NCBI RefSeq assembly: GCF_014699035.1 | Contig: NZ_JACXAA010000003.1 | Location: 62,001 to 126,000, forward strand | Direction of reading: 5' to 3' | Source of the DNA: Spirosoma validum | GTDB taxonomy: Bacteria > Bacteroidota > Bacteroidia > Cytophagales > Spirosomataceae | Length of the DNA: 64,000 bases | Part shown: piece by piece, positions 24,983 to 34,367 of the stretch | Numbering within the stretch: the first letter of the stretch is position 1 | Layout: the number at the start of each line of letters is the position of its first letter | Notes under the pieces: generated by a model | The model's input: the letters and a program-made list of their open reading frames with translations, nothing else | Databases searched by the model: none | What the model was told of the DNA's origin: nothing | Program-made: the position numbers and the translations under genes

Positions 24983-27016
24983 TTACCAAACGGTTATTCT
25001 TTCCTTTTCGGGTTTGTACATTTTATCGCCTGGTTGCACATTAAAGGCCTTGTAAAAAGGAGTGAAGTTCATCAGCGGGCCATTCACACGCCATTTGGCC
25101 GGTGAGTGTGGATTGGTGTTTACATACATGCCCATATACGCATCCCTGGTTTTTACCCGCCATATCCGGGCTATCGAGATGAAGAACCGTTGATCGGGGG
25201 TAAAGCCATCCAGTTTCGTCGTGTCTTTGCCAAGCGTGGCCCGGCCTTGTTCGGTCAATTTAAAGGCGTCATAAGCAATGGCAACCCCGGCAATGTCGGC
25301 GGTGTTTTCTCCCACGGTTAAGGCCCCTTTTACATGCACTGAGTCCAGCACGGTAAACGAACTGTATTGGTCAATCACCTGCTGGGTTCTCGCTTTGAAC
25401 TTGGCATAGTCCGCTTTGGTCCACCAGTTTGTTACGTTGCCGACTTTATCATATTGGGCGCCCTGATCGTCAAACGAGTGCGTGATTTCGTGACCAATCA
25501 CCATGCCGATGCCGCCGTAGTTCAGCGCATCATCGGCATTCACATCGAAATAAGGAGCTTGCAGGATGCCAGCCGGGAAAACAATTTCATTCAGCGGAGG
25601 ATTGTTGTAAGCCGTTACCGTAGGCGGTGTCGTATGCCATTCCGTTCTATCGACCCGCTGGCCAACTTTAGCCAGACTGTAGAGGTAATCATTTTTATTT
25701 GTCGCCAGCCGGTTTTCAAAGTAAGCATCTCGTTTCACGGCCACTGTCGAGTAATCTCGCCATTTATCGGGATAACCAATTTTCTGATTGAAAGCGTACA
25801 ATTTTTCTTTCGCCTTTGTCTTGGTGGAATCACTCATCCAATCCAGGCGGTTAATACGTGCTTCAAATGCTTTTTTGAGGTTGTCTACCAGGGCCGCTAT
25901 CCGTTTCCGGGCCGCTTCTGGAAAATACTTCTTCACATATAACTGGGCCAGTGCATCGCCAAGCGAGCCATCAACCGCTTGCGTCATTTCTTCAGCCCTT
26001 GTTTTCTTGACCGCTTGTCCGGTCAGGATTTTGGCATAGGCAAAAGACGCATCCACAAACGGCTGGCTTAAGAAATTCGCATAGTTGGTCAGCGCATGAG
26101 CTTTTAAATAGACTTTCCAATCATCGATGGAGACCGATGTTAACAACGTATTCAGCTTGTCATAATAAGCCGGTTGCCCTACGTTGATCGAATCCACTTG
26201 TAAGCCTAAGTCGTTTAGCAAGGTTGTCCAGCTTAGAGTAGGGTGTTTTTTTGACAACTCAGCGACCGCCAGTTTATTGTAGTTTGCCTTTACATCCCTG
26301 CGTTCAATATTGGTTCGATGGGCAAGAGCCAATTGTTTTTCCAGGTCATAGACAACGGTTGCGTTTTTCTCAGCCGCCGTGGGCTCCGTCCCGATCAACT
26401 CAAACAGGCGGGTGAGATAGTTTCGGTAAGCTTGTTGAATTGATCGAGTTGACGAATCGGTCTTGACATAATAATCTCGTTCCGGCAGGCCAATTCCGGT
26501 TTGACTAAATTGAGCAATATTGATCGTGCTCTGTTTATTATCAGGACCAACATAAAAACCAATGATGGACCGATCACCTGCTTTTTGTTCTTCAGTCACT
26601 ACGTTCAACAACGAAGGGACATCCTTCACGGCATCGATGCGGGCGAGGAGGGGCTTGATGGGTTCATAACCGCGTTTATTAATCGCGACTGTATCCATGC
26701 CTGATGCATAAAAATCGCCTACCTTTTGCTCGATGCTCCCCGCTGAATTCCGACTTGTCGAAACGCTGTCCAGAATCGCTTGCAGCCGTATACGTTGGGG
26801 ATAATTCAAAAACGAGTAAGAACCTACGCCGGTTTGACTGGGTGGGATCTGGGCGGTATCATTCCAAATGCCGTTAGCGTACGTAAAAAAATCATCCCCG
26901 GGTTTTTTAGATGCGTCTATTCCCGTTATGATTACGCGTTTTGTGGTTGGCATAGAAACTCGATGACAGGCTCCTGCCAACAACAGCATCAGCGAGAAAT
27001 ACATTAATCGTTGCAT
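24983..27016 (-). CDS. pepO: M13-family (neprilysin-like) zinc metallopeptidase lipoprotein
   Basis: 677 residues from the ATG at 27014-27016, which places MQRLMYFSLMLLLAGAC as a lipoprotein signal; the frame extends 9 codons upstream. The M13 family is clear: N-terminal PGDDFFTYANGIW (about 40-52), NEIVFPAGILQAPYFD, zinc motif GHEITHSFDD (about residues 508-517), third ligand in ENTADIAG (about 570-577) and the C-terminal RVNGPLMNFTPFYKAFNV. All catalytic residues are present. Such enzymes cleave oligopeptides at the cell envelope. It is monocistronic, and its C-terminal end faces the lipoprotein gene across a shared terminator. Confidence 0.93.
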   Translation of the reverse strand: MQRLMYFSLMLLLAGACHRVSMPTTKRVIITGIDASKKPGDDFFTYANGIWNDTAQIPPSQTGVGSYSFLNYPQRIRLQAILDSVSTSRNSAGSIEQKVGDFYASGMDTVAINKRGYEPIKPLLARIDAVKDVPSLLNVVTEEQKAGDRSIIGFYVGPDNKQSTINIAQFSQTGIGLPERDYYVKTDSSTRSIQQAYRNYLTRLFELIGTEPTAAEKNATVVYDLEKQLALAHRTNIERRDVKANYNKLAVAELSKKHPTLSWTTLLNDLGLQVDSINVGQPAYYDKLNTLLTSVSIDDWKVYLKAHALTNYANFLSQPFVDASFAYAKILTGQAVKKTRAEEMTQAVDGSLGDALAQLYVKKYFPEAARKRIAALVDNLKKAFEARINRLDWMSDSTKTKAKEKLYAFNQKIGYPDKWRDYSTVAVKRDAYFENRLATNKNDYLYSLAKVGQRVDRTEWHTTPPTVTAYNNPPLNEIVFPAGILQAPYFDVNADDALNYGGIGMVIGHEITHSFDDQGAQYDKVGNVTNWWTKADYAKFKARTQQVIDQYSSFTVLDSVHVKGALTVGENTADIAGVAIAYDAFKLTEQGRATLGKDTTKLDGFTPDQRFFISIARIWRVKTRDAYMGMYVNTNPHSPAKWRVNGPLMNFTPFYKAFNVQPGDKMYKPEKERITVW

Positions 27017-27043
27017 AGTTTGTAATGAATAGAGATTAGTCAA

Positions 27044-27253
27044 TGTTCACCAACAATTCATATCAAAAATGAATCAATCTAAATTAATCTGAAAAGGTAG
27101 AGCGGCAATAAACAGGTTTAGAACGGTCACGAATGGTTCCTGCTTCGAAGGCACGACCAAAGCTAGTCAATAAGCGCGCACGATTGCTGTTTAAAGGACG
27201 GTTTCAAGGGTAGGATCAGCGTTTATTGGTCATTTCGTTTTCCATCGGGTTGG
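27044..27253. other. Non-coding gap upstream of the M13 gene
   Basis: About 210 bp that should hold the M13 peptidase promoter. No protein similarity recognised; it runs directly into the susD remnant. Confidence 0.4.
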
Positions 27254-27453
27254 TCATGGCTGGCCGTGCTGACCAAATTGAGCATGACACCGGAATACAG
27301 CCCGTCGACGGATGATATTGATGAAGTCGTGAGCGACCGCTGTGTTACCGTTCAATCGGGCTTCAGCTTCGGCCGCAATCAGGAACGCGTCGGCATAGCG
27401 ATAATCCGGCCTATTATTGCTCTTCCTGTCTATTCAAACGTACTGCCGAATTT
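27254..27453 (-). pseudogene. Remnant of a susD gene (C-terminal part)
   Basis: Minus-strand translation gives RPDYRYADAFLIAAEAEARL, then NG..., HDFINIIRRRA, which matches the conserved C-terminal RagB/SusD block (RYADVLLIAAEA ... YINxIRRRA). A few residues earlier, KFGSTFE in another frame joins it only after a one-base shift at about 27433. The fragment then runs out of similarity and meets a stop at 27254-27256. The rest of the gene, its susC and its enzymes are absent. It lies 106 bp before the sigma factor of PUL 2, on the opposite strand, suggesting an older PUL was lost here. Confidence 0.78.
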
Positions 27454-27558
27454 ACATCTATCATAATTCACAGAAATTATTTAAAAAAAGTGGCAATAAG
27501 AGCAAGGGTATGTTCGGGAAAAATACTCTTATAGGTAAACCCGCTCTCTGCTTGTTGC

Positions 27559-28272
27559 ATGAACCATTCGGCTCCTTTTGAGAATGAATCCGACGCTGGT
27601 CGACGCCAATGGTTGCGGCCTGGTGATCCTAATGCGAATACATCCCAGCCTACCTTCGTCGATTCGGAGATATTTATCCGACAAACGTTTGAAACCGATT
27701 GCCGAAAGGGATATGAGTTACTATTTAAGCGGTATTACCAGCCTCTTTGCAATCATGCTGTTCGCTTTGTGTATGCCAAAGAGGTTGCCGAAGATCTGGT
27801 CATCGAGGTATTCAGTCAGTTCTGGCAAAAACAGCTACAGCACGCAGTCACTACGTCTTATCGAGCGTATCTATTTACCATGGTACGGCATGCTGCCTTT
27901 GCGCATTTGCGAAAAGAATTCGGTCGGGAAATTCCAACCGAAGATTTCTCCGAACTGGTTTCAGATACGGTCCCAAGCACTCCCCAACAGGAATTACAAT
28001 TCAATGAGTTGTATCTTAAAATAGAGCAGGTCATTCGGTTGCTGCCGCCCCAGAGTCAGAAAGTGTTTCTTATGAGCCGGTTCGAGGGGAAAAAGAACGT
28101 AACGATTGCGGAGGAACTGCAAATTTCCGTGAAAACGGTGGAAGGCCATATCACCAAGGTATTGTCGATTCTGCGGCAGGCACTGCGGGAATACGGATTG
28201 ATAACCTGGCTGATTGGTTTCGGTTTCTGGGTACTCGAGCAAGGGGTAAACAGACTTTTTTCACTCGTATAG
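27559..28272 (+). CDS. ECF RNA polymerase sigma factor (PUL 2)
   Basis: 237 residues. A 38-residue N-terminal extension of low similarity precedes region 2 (about 45-110, ELLFKRYYQPLCNHAVRFVYAKEVAEDL, VFSQFW) and region 4 (about 150-205, LLPPQSQKVFLMSRFEGKKNVTIAEELQISVKTVEGHITKVLSILR). The C-terminus again carries a hydrophobic tail. The start could lie further in, since the extension is variable. It is followed 19 bp later by fecR and heads PUL 2, so it probably activates the downstream susCD and glycosidase genes. Confidence 0.92.
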   Translation: MNHSAPFENESDAGRRQWLRPGDPNANTSQPTFVDSEIFIRQTFETDCRKGYELLFKRYYQPLCNHAVRFVYAKEVAEDLVIEVFSQFWQKQLQHAVTTSYRAYLFTMVRHAAFAHLRKEFGREIPTEDFSELVSDTVPSTPQQELQFNELYLKIEQVIRLLPPQSQKVFLMSRFEGKKNVTIAEELQISVKTVEGHITKVLSILRQALREYGLITWLIGFGFWVLEQGVNRLFSLV

Positions 28273-28291
28273 GTAACAGCCCGCTCCACGT

Positions 28292-29299
28292 ATGAAACCG
28301 CTTCTATCGAAACAAACGATCTGGAACTTCTTCGAAGGAAAAACTACGCCCTTGCAAAATACGCTTATTCAGGAGTGGTTGCTGGAGTCAGCCAATCTGG
28401 AACTGTATTTTCAGTGGCTGGAAGACTGGGAACGAGAGAATCCTCAGTTTACACCAAATGTTGATCAGGCCTACATGCGCTCGCTTCAGCTAGCGGGTAG
28501 CGCCGTCGATACGGCCCCCGAAACGCCTGTTCGTTCCCTGGGTAACCGAATTCAGCTTTATCCATGGGCCGCTGCTGCCTGTTTGCTATTGACGCTTGGC
28601 ATGTATTTGGGACGCGATCTGTGGCTATACAAACGCTACGAAACCGGATATGGCGAAATTCGAACCATTCGATTACCCGATAACAGCCGGGTGAGCCTGA
28701 ATGCACACTCAAGCCTGACTGTGCCGAGGTTTGGCTTTGGCAGTGGTAGCCGTGAGGTTCAGTTATCGGGTGAAGCGGAGTTTGCCATCCAGCATTTACC
28801 GGGCAATCAACGATTCATTGTTCGCACACCGGATCAGCTCGAAGTGCAGGTATTGGGTACCGAATTCATTGTATACAGCCGTGAGCGCGGTTCCAAGGTG
28901 GTGTTGAGTCAGGGTAAGGTTCAGCTACGTTCGCTGACCGACCTGACGGCCCAGCCCGTTGTTATGGTACCCGGCGATGTCGCTACGTTGTCCATGAAAG
29001 GGCAGCTCACACTACGTCACCAACAACCTTTATCAACCCATCAGGCCTGGAAGCATCATCGGTTTATGTTTGAAAACACACCCGTATCGGAAATCGCCTA
29101 CCAGATAAGCGAACAGTTCGGCGTCAACGTTGTCGTTTCTGATTCTGCCCTGGGCCGACGAACGCTGGGCGGAACGTTTCAGGCTAAAACCGCCAGCGAT
29201 GTATTACACGTAATAGCGGATATACTGAATGCCCAGATTACCCGGACAAGTCAACCTGATCAATCTGTAGAAACGTTTGTACTAACCCCAATTCATTAG
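28292..29299 (+). CDS. FecR-family anti-sigma factor (PUL 2)
   Basis: 335 residues. Cytoplasmic N-terminal part with the family hallmark (TPLQNTLIQEWLLESANLELYFQWLEDWE, about 17-50), one transmembrane helix (about 86-103, PWAAAACLLLTLGMYLG), FecR domain (about 125-220, IRLPDNSRVSLNAHSSLTVP, LSGEAEFAI, VLGTEFIVYS) and a C-terminal DUF4974/STN-like domain (about 255-325, VSEIAYQISEQFGVNVVVSD). It should hold the upstream sigma factor until the STN domain of the SusC encoded 24 bp downstream signals substrate. Confidence 0.93.
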   Translation: MKPLLSKQTIWNFFEGKTTPLQNTLIQEWLLESANLELYFQWLEDWERENPQFTPNVDQAYMRSLQLAGSAVDTAPETPVRSLGNRIQLYPWAAAACLLLTLGMYLGRDLWLYKRYETGYGEIRTIRLPDNSRVSLNAHSSLTVPRFGFGSGSREVQLSGEAEFAIQHLPGNQRFIVRTPDQLEVQVLGTEFIVYSRERGSKVVLSQGKVQLRSLTDLTAQPVVMVPGDVATLSMKGQLTLRHQQPLSTHQAWKHHRFMFENTPVSEIAYQISEQFGVNVVVSDSALGRRTLGGTFQAKTASDVLHVIADILNAQITRTSQPDQSVETFVLTPIH

Positions 29300-29323
29300 C
29301 TGATTCCTTAACCCTTTCCTTAC

Positions 29324-32300
29324 ATGACCCGATCCTTACGAATTCTCGTTTTAGTGGCGGGAATAACGGGATATCTATTGGATATTCCGCCCCTGCAAGC
29401 TCAGTTGCTGGCCCAAAATCGCGTTAAAAATGTTGGCCACAATACCTCGTCGTCAGGCAACCTTACACTACGTGAAGCGCTGATGCAGGTAAAAAAACAG
29501 TATAGTATCGATATTCTTTTCGAAGAAAAATTACTGGAAGGAATTTCAGTAGCGCCCAGTCAGATTCAAACCAGCCAATCCCTCGAACGTAATCTGGCTA
29601 ATCTGCTTCAGCCGGTTGGGCTGCGGTATAAAAAAGTCAGCAAGGTTACCTACGTAATCCTGATGGCCCGCACAGAATTGAAAACAAGCTATCAGGAGAC
29701 CCAGGACGTACCCACATTACTTATGTCACCACAACCGATGGTGAATTTGCTCCAGCCCTTATCGGTGCAGACCAGCAACCAGGTCCAGGCTGTTGAAAAG
29801 GTAATCAATGGTGTCGTTACAAGTGAAACGGGGGAAGTGCTGCCGGGTGTAAGTGTGGTTGTTAAAAGTTCGACGCGAGGTACCACAACTGATGCCGATG
29901 GTCGATACCGGCTCAACGTGCCGGACAATACCGCTACGTTGGTTTTTTCGTTCGTAGGCTATCAGAATCAGGAAGTAGAAATTGGCAATCGAACCACGGT
30001 CGATGTTCGGCTGCTTCCCGATCAGAAAACGCTGAACGAAGTGGTGGTCGTTGGGTATGGTACGCAGAAACGGGAACAGATTACCAGTGCCATCGCCAGC
30101 GTAAAAGCGGAGGATTTTGTGAAAGGTCCGGTTCAGGATGCCGCTCAGCTAATTCGTGGGAAGGTAGCTGGCCTGAGCGTTATTACGCCCGACGGTAATC
30201 CAACGTCGACCGCTCAGATTTCGCTACGGGGAAACGCGACCATCAACGCGAGTTCTGCGCCCCTGATTCTGATCGATGGCGTGCCGGGGGCGCTAAATAC
30301 CGTAGCGCCGGAGGACATCGAATCCATTGATGTTCTGAAGGATGGTTCGGCAGCGGCCATTTATGGAACGCGCGGGACCAATGGGGTCATTCTGATTACA
30401 ACCCGAAAAGTAAAAGGCGAAACCCCGCCGACCATCGAGATAAATTCGTACGTCACGACCCAGCGCATAACCCGTCAGCTCAGTTTTATGAATGCCGATC
30501 AGTATCGTCAGCTGGTAAGTCAGCAAAAACCGGGCGCTACGGATTACGGCAACAACACCAACTGGCTCAACGAAGTAACGCAAAAGCCACTGTCGCAGGT
30601 GCACAACGTCAGCCTACGGGGCGGCTCCCGGACAACCAACTACATCATGAGTCTGGAATACCGCAACCTGAATGGCGTGATGAAAAAATCGGACAACTCT
30701 TTTTTGTATCCCCGCATTGAGGTGAACCATACCATGTTCAATGGGCTGCTGAAACTCAATGCCAACCTAAGTGGCTATCAGCAAAAATATTTTTCCGTTG
30801 ACGGTGGTACGTATTCGGGGTTGGTTTACCGAAATGCACTAACGTTTAACCCGACAGAGGCAATCCAGGATGCCAATGGTAACTGGACGGAACGCACCGA
30901 TAAAACCGACTACATGAATCCGCTGGCACTCATCGAAGAAGCGCGGGGCGAAAATCGCAACAATAACCTTCGTACGTACGGGACCATTTCACTGGCTCCC
31001 ATCGAAGGGCTGGAAGTCAAGGCATTGTTCGCGCGGGACATGTATAACAGTACACGTGGCTATTACGAAACAAAGCGGCACTACTCAACGGCACGAAGTG
31101 GCCGAAACGGATTTGCCTCGCGCGGTACGACCCGGACGCAGGATGATTTGTTTGAATTGACGGCCAATTACAACAAGACCATTAAGGACCACAACTTCGT
31201 GCTATTGGGCGGGCACACCTGGCGTCGTTACAACACCGAAGAATACTGGATGCAGAACTGGGATTTCCCGACTGATAACTTTTCGTATAACAACATCGGG
31301 GCAGGACTGGCGCTGAAGAGAGGACAAGCTCCCGAAAGTTCGTCGCAAGCGGAAAATAAGCTGATCAGTTACTTTTTTCGGGTGAACTACAGCTACATGA
31401 ACAAATACCTGTTGATGGCCAGTATCCGCCATGAAGGGTCTTCCCGTTTTGGGGCTAATCATAAATGGGGTGACTTCCCGGCTGTTTCGGTGGGATGGAA
31501 TTTGCAGAAAGAGTCGTTTCTGCAAAACGCCAGAGCTTTGTCAACGCTTAAATTACGGGCAGGTTTTGGCGTGACCGGAACCGAGCCTGGCAGTTCCTAT
31601 CTGTCGCTGAACCGTATCAACTTTAATACGTATGCACTCATTAATGGCCAGTGGATACAAGCCATCAATCCATCGAACAACGCAAACCCGGATTTACGCT
31701 GGGAACGGAAAGAAGAAATTAACCTGGGCGTCGACTATGGCTTTTTAAATGACCGAGTTTCGGGATCGATTGATTTGTATCAGCGAACCACCCGCGATCT
31801 GATAGCGAATTTTCCGGTAGCGACCCCACCCTATTTGTACAATACCATTACGGCGAACGCAGCTTCGATGCAGAACAAAGGTCTGGAGGTGCAACTGAAC
31901 GTAGTGCCGGTCCAGACGACGTCGTTCCGTTGGTCTACATCGGTCAACTTCTCGACCAACGCCAACAAAATCCTGTCCTTATCGAATGACCGATTCGCGC
32001 TGGCCAGTGGGTATTTCGATACCGGCAATACGGGCGAACCGATTCAGCAGACAACGCACCGTGTGCAGGTAGGCCAGCCCATCGGAAATTTCTATGGATT
32101 TAAAACCGTCGACATTGACGAAGCAGGCCGCTGGATTATCGAAGGGAAAGATGGTCAACCCAAGCCCATTGCTCAGCAACAGGCTGACGATAAGAAGATT
32201 ATCGGTAATGGCTTGCCCAAGCGGTATCTGAACTGGAACAACACCGTTACGTATAAAAACTTCGACCTGAACGTAACGATGCGGGGTGCATTTGGCTTCC

Positions 32301-32698
32301 AGATTCTGAACATGACGGAAATGTTCTGGAGCGCTCCCGTGATGCTGACGCGTGGCAACCTACGTACCAACGCATACGATCCGATTTATGGTAAACGCCC
32401 ACTTGCCGATGATCAGTCGCTGAATTACGTTAGTTATTACCTCGAAAATGGGAATTACTGGAAAATTGACAACGTAACGCTCGGCTACAATCTGAACCTG
32501 AAAAACAAGTACATAAAACGGGGTCGGGTTTATCTGTCAACCGCTAATTTGTATACGATCACTGGCTATAAAGGAATCGATCCTGAAGTGAGTATCGGCA
32601 GTGCAGAACCAGGGCAGGGGCTGGCACCGGGCATAGACGATAAAAACCGCTATCCTGCCACCACCAGCTACACCGCCGGAGCCATGCTGACCTTTTAA
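29324..32698 (+). CDS. susC: SusC/RagA TonB-linked transporter with STN domain (PUL 2)
   Basis: 1124 residues. Signal peptide (about 1-27, ending LQAQ), STN domain (about 47-112, LREALMQVKKQYSIDILFEE), a linker, a carboxypeptidase-like sandwich (about 160-235, GVSVVVKSSTRGTTTDADG), plug starting at VVVGYGTQKREQ (about 242) and a barrel ending AGAMLTF. As in PUL 1, the STN domain links import to the FecR/sigma pair. It lies immediately before susD, with which it forms the outer-membrane uptake complex for an oligosaccharide. Sequence similarity to the PUL 1 SusC is family-level only; they are not recent duplicates. Confidence 0.95.
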   Translation: MTRSLRILVLVAGITGYLLDIPPLQAQLLAQNRVKNVGHNTSSSGNLTLREALMQVKKQYSIDILFEEKLLEGISVAPSQIQTSQSLERNLANLLQPVGLRYKKVSKVTYVILMARTELKTSYQETQDVPTLLMSPQPMVNLLQPLSVQTSNQVQAVEKVINGVVTSETGEVLPGVSVVVKSSTRGTTTDADGRYRLNVPDNTATLVFSFVGYQNQEVEIGNRTTVDVRLLPDQKTLNEVVVVGYGTQKREQITSAIASVKAEDFVKGPVQDAAQLIRGKVAGLSVITPDGNPTSTAQISLRGNATINASSAPLILIDGVPGALNTVAPEDIESIDVLKDGSAAAIYGTRGTNGVILITTRKVKGETPPTIEINSYVTTQRITRQLSFMNADQYRQLVSQQKPGATDYGNNTNWLNEVTQKPLSQVHNVSLRGGSRTTNYIMSLEYRNLNGVMKKSDNSFLYPRIEVNHTMFNGLLKLNANLSGYQQKYFSVDGGTYSGLVYRNALTFNPTEAIQDANGNWTERTDKTDYMNPLALIEEARGENRNNNLRTYGTISLAPIEGLEVKALFARDMYNSTRGYYETKRHYSTARSGRNGFASRGTTRTQDDLFELTANYNKTIKDHNFVLLGGHTWRRYNTEEYWMQNWDFPTDNFSYNNIGAGLALKRGQAPESSSQAENKLISYFFRVNYSYMNKYLLMASIRHEGSSRFGANHKWGDFPAVSVGWNLQKESFLQNARALSTLKLRAGFGVTGTEPGSSYLSLNRINFNTYALINGQWIQAINPSNNANPDLRWERKEEINLGVDYGFLNDRVSGSIDLYQRTTRDLIANFPVATPPYLYNTITANAASMQNKGLEVQLNVVPVQTTSFRWSTSVNFSTNANKILSLSNDRFALASGYFDTGNTGEPIQQTTHRVQVGQPIGNFYGFKTVDIDEAGRWIIEGKDGQPKPIAQQQADDKKIIGNGLPKRYLNWNNTVTYKNFDLNVTMRGAFGFQILNMTEMFWSAPVMLTRGNLRTNAYDPIYGKRPLADDQSLNYVSYYLENGNYWKIDNVTLGYNLNLKNKYIKRGRVYLSTANLYTITGYKGIDPEVSIGSAEPGQGLAPGIDDKNRYPATTSYTAGAMLTF

Positions 32699-32752
32699 TG
32701 CTACGGCTATATCACACTCGATTGGCAAACGTATTTCCTAACATCCGCTAAC

Positions 32753-34366
32753 ATGAAATTCATAAAACCATACCTCTTTACGGTTTCGCTGATGGCATTC
32801 ACCCTGAGTGCCTGCAATAACGATCTCGAAGAGAAAATCTATTCCGAAGTCACGGAAGAATCCTACGCCTACACCGATGCGTATAAGGCGATGAGCATTG
32901 TATACGCCAATATGCGGGGTCTTATAAACCACACGAATTACTACATGGCCCAGGAATCGACGGCCGACGGGATCGTGATGCCGGCTAACGCATCGGGCTG
33001 GGACGATGGCGGTATTTATAAACGAATGCATTTGCACACCTGGAACTCCGAAAATCCACAGATGAACAACATGTGGAATAGTTTTTATGCGGGGGTTATT
33101 AACGCCAACCGGATTATTGATCAGATCAACAGCGGAAAAGTTACACCACCCACCGGGGTTACCAAAGAGGCTCTGGTATCGGAAGTACGTGCCGCGCGGG
33201 CGTTCTTTTACTGGATGCTCTGTGATAACTTCGGCGATGTTCCACTGATTGCTGATCGGTCTGACGAACTGAAGGGAAAAACGGCGCGGAAAGATATTTA
33301 TCAGTTTATCGTGAAAGAGCTTACAGAAGCCATTCCGACTTTGAGCGAGGACCGGAATCAGTTGATGTATGGACGGTTTAACAAATGGGCCGCTAAAACA
33401 CTGCTGGCCAACGTATACCTGAATGCTGAAGTGTATACGGGCGAAGCCAAATGGCAGGAGTGCCTCACCCAGTGCAACGACGTCGTTGCTTCGGGCAAGT
33501 ATCAGCTCGAGACGTCCCTTCGGGCGCCGTTTGTCACTAACAATCAGAATTCGCCGGAGATTGTGTTTGCCATTCCATTCGACGAAAATCAGGCTGGCGG
33601 ATTTAACGTGGAAATGTTTTCCTGGCATGCGTCGCTGAAAGCCAAGTTTGGTATGCTGGATACGCCTTGGGGGGCAGGTTCAGCCAAAGGTGTTCCGCAA
33701 TTCATTGATACGTACGATCCGGCCGACGGGCGGCTAGCTTCTACCTGGATGATTGGCCCACAGTTTTCAGCCGACGGCGTTACGCCACTAAAAGGTTCGT
33801 ACGATCAGGCGGGCAAGAACATTGTGCTAACGAAAGAAATCCCCGACGGGCTTTACACCGGAGAAGCGGAAGGCTACCGAATGAATAAATTTGAGGTGAA
33901 GCAGGGTGCATTGGCCAGTCTGAGCACTGACTTTCCATTTTTTCGTTATTCGCAGGTCCTGATGATGCAGGCAGAATGCCTGTTACGTACCGGAAAAGGC
34001 ACGGATGCTGCTGCCATCATTACGCAGGTACGTACCCGCGCCTTCACGGCCACGCCAGCCAAAGCAACGGTTACCGCTGCGGATCTCGAAAAAAACAGCA
34101 GCTATCAATACGGCTATGTTGAAAATTACAAAGTGGTTGATCCGGGTAACACGACGACTGTCAAATATGGCCGTATGCTGGACGAACTGGGCTGGGAATT
34201 TGCTTGGGAAGGGTTTCGACGGCGGGATATGATTCGCTTTGGCATCTATACAAACAAAAGCTGGCTTTCTCACAAACCGAATGGCAATCACCGTGCTGTA
34301 TTTCCGCTCCCTCAGATTGCGATTAATTCCAACCCGAAGCTGGTCCAAAATCCGGCTTATCAATAA
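32753..34366 (+). CDS. susD: SusD/RagB family nutrient-binding lipoprotein (PUL 2)
   Basis: 537 residues. Lipobox LSAC (Cys21) followed by NNDLEEK. SusD TPR segments include VRAARAFFYWMLCDNFGDVPLI (in two pieces, about 144-167) and the C-terminal block FRYSQVLMMQAECLLRTGKGTDAAAIITQVRTRAF (in parts, about 395-430), with WEFAWEGFRRRDMIRFG near 480. Stop at 34364-34366 is one base before the GTG start of the next gene, so translation may be coupled. It should bind the same glycan that the four downstream glycosidases cleave. Confidence 0.95.
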   Translation: MKFIKPYLFTVSLMAFTLSACNNDLEEKIYSEVTEESYAYTDAYKAMSIVYANMRGLINHTNYYMAQESTADGIVMPANASGWDDGGIYKRMHLHTWNSENPQMNNMWNSFYAGVINANRIIDQINSGKVTPPTGVTKEALVSEVRAARAFFYWMLCDNFGDVPLIADRSDELKGKTARKDIYQFIVKELTEAIPTLSEDRNQLMYGRFNKWAAKTLLANVYLNAEVYTGEAKWQECLTQCNDVVASGKYQLETSLRAPFVTNNQNSPEIVFAIPFDENQAGGFNVEMFSWHASLKAKFGMLDTPWGAGSAKGVPQFIDTYDPADGRLASTWMIGPQFSADGVTPLKGSYDQAGKNIVLTKEIPDGLYTGEAEGYRMNKFEVKQGALASLSTDFPFFRYSQVLMMQAECLLRTGKGTDAAAIITQVRTRAFTATPAKATVTAADLEKNSSYQYGYVENYKVVDPGNTTTVKYGRMLDELGWEFAWEGFRRRDMIRFGIYTNKSWLSHKPNGNHRAVFPLPQIAINSNPKLVQNPAYQ

Positions 34367-34367
34367 G

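Noticed and set aside
27266..27466. Plus-strand frame of 66 codons
   Set aside because: It is the antisense of the susD remnant, whose minus-strand frame explains the sequence far better.
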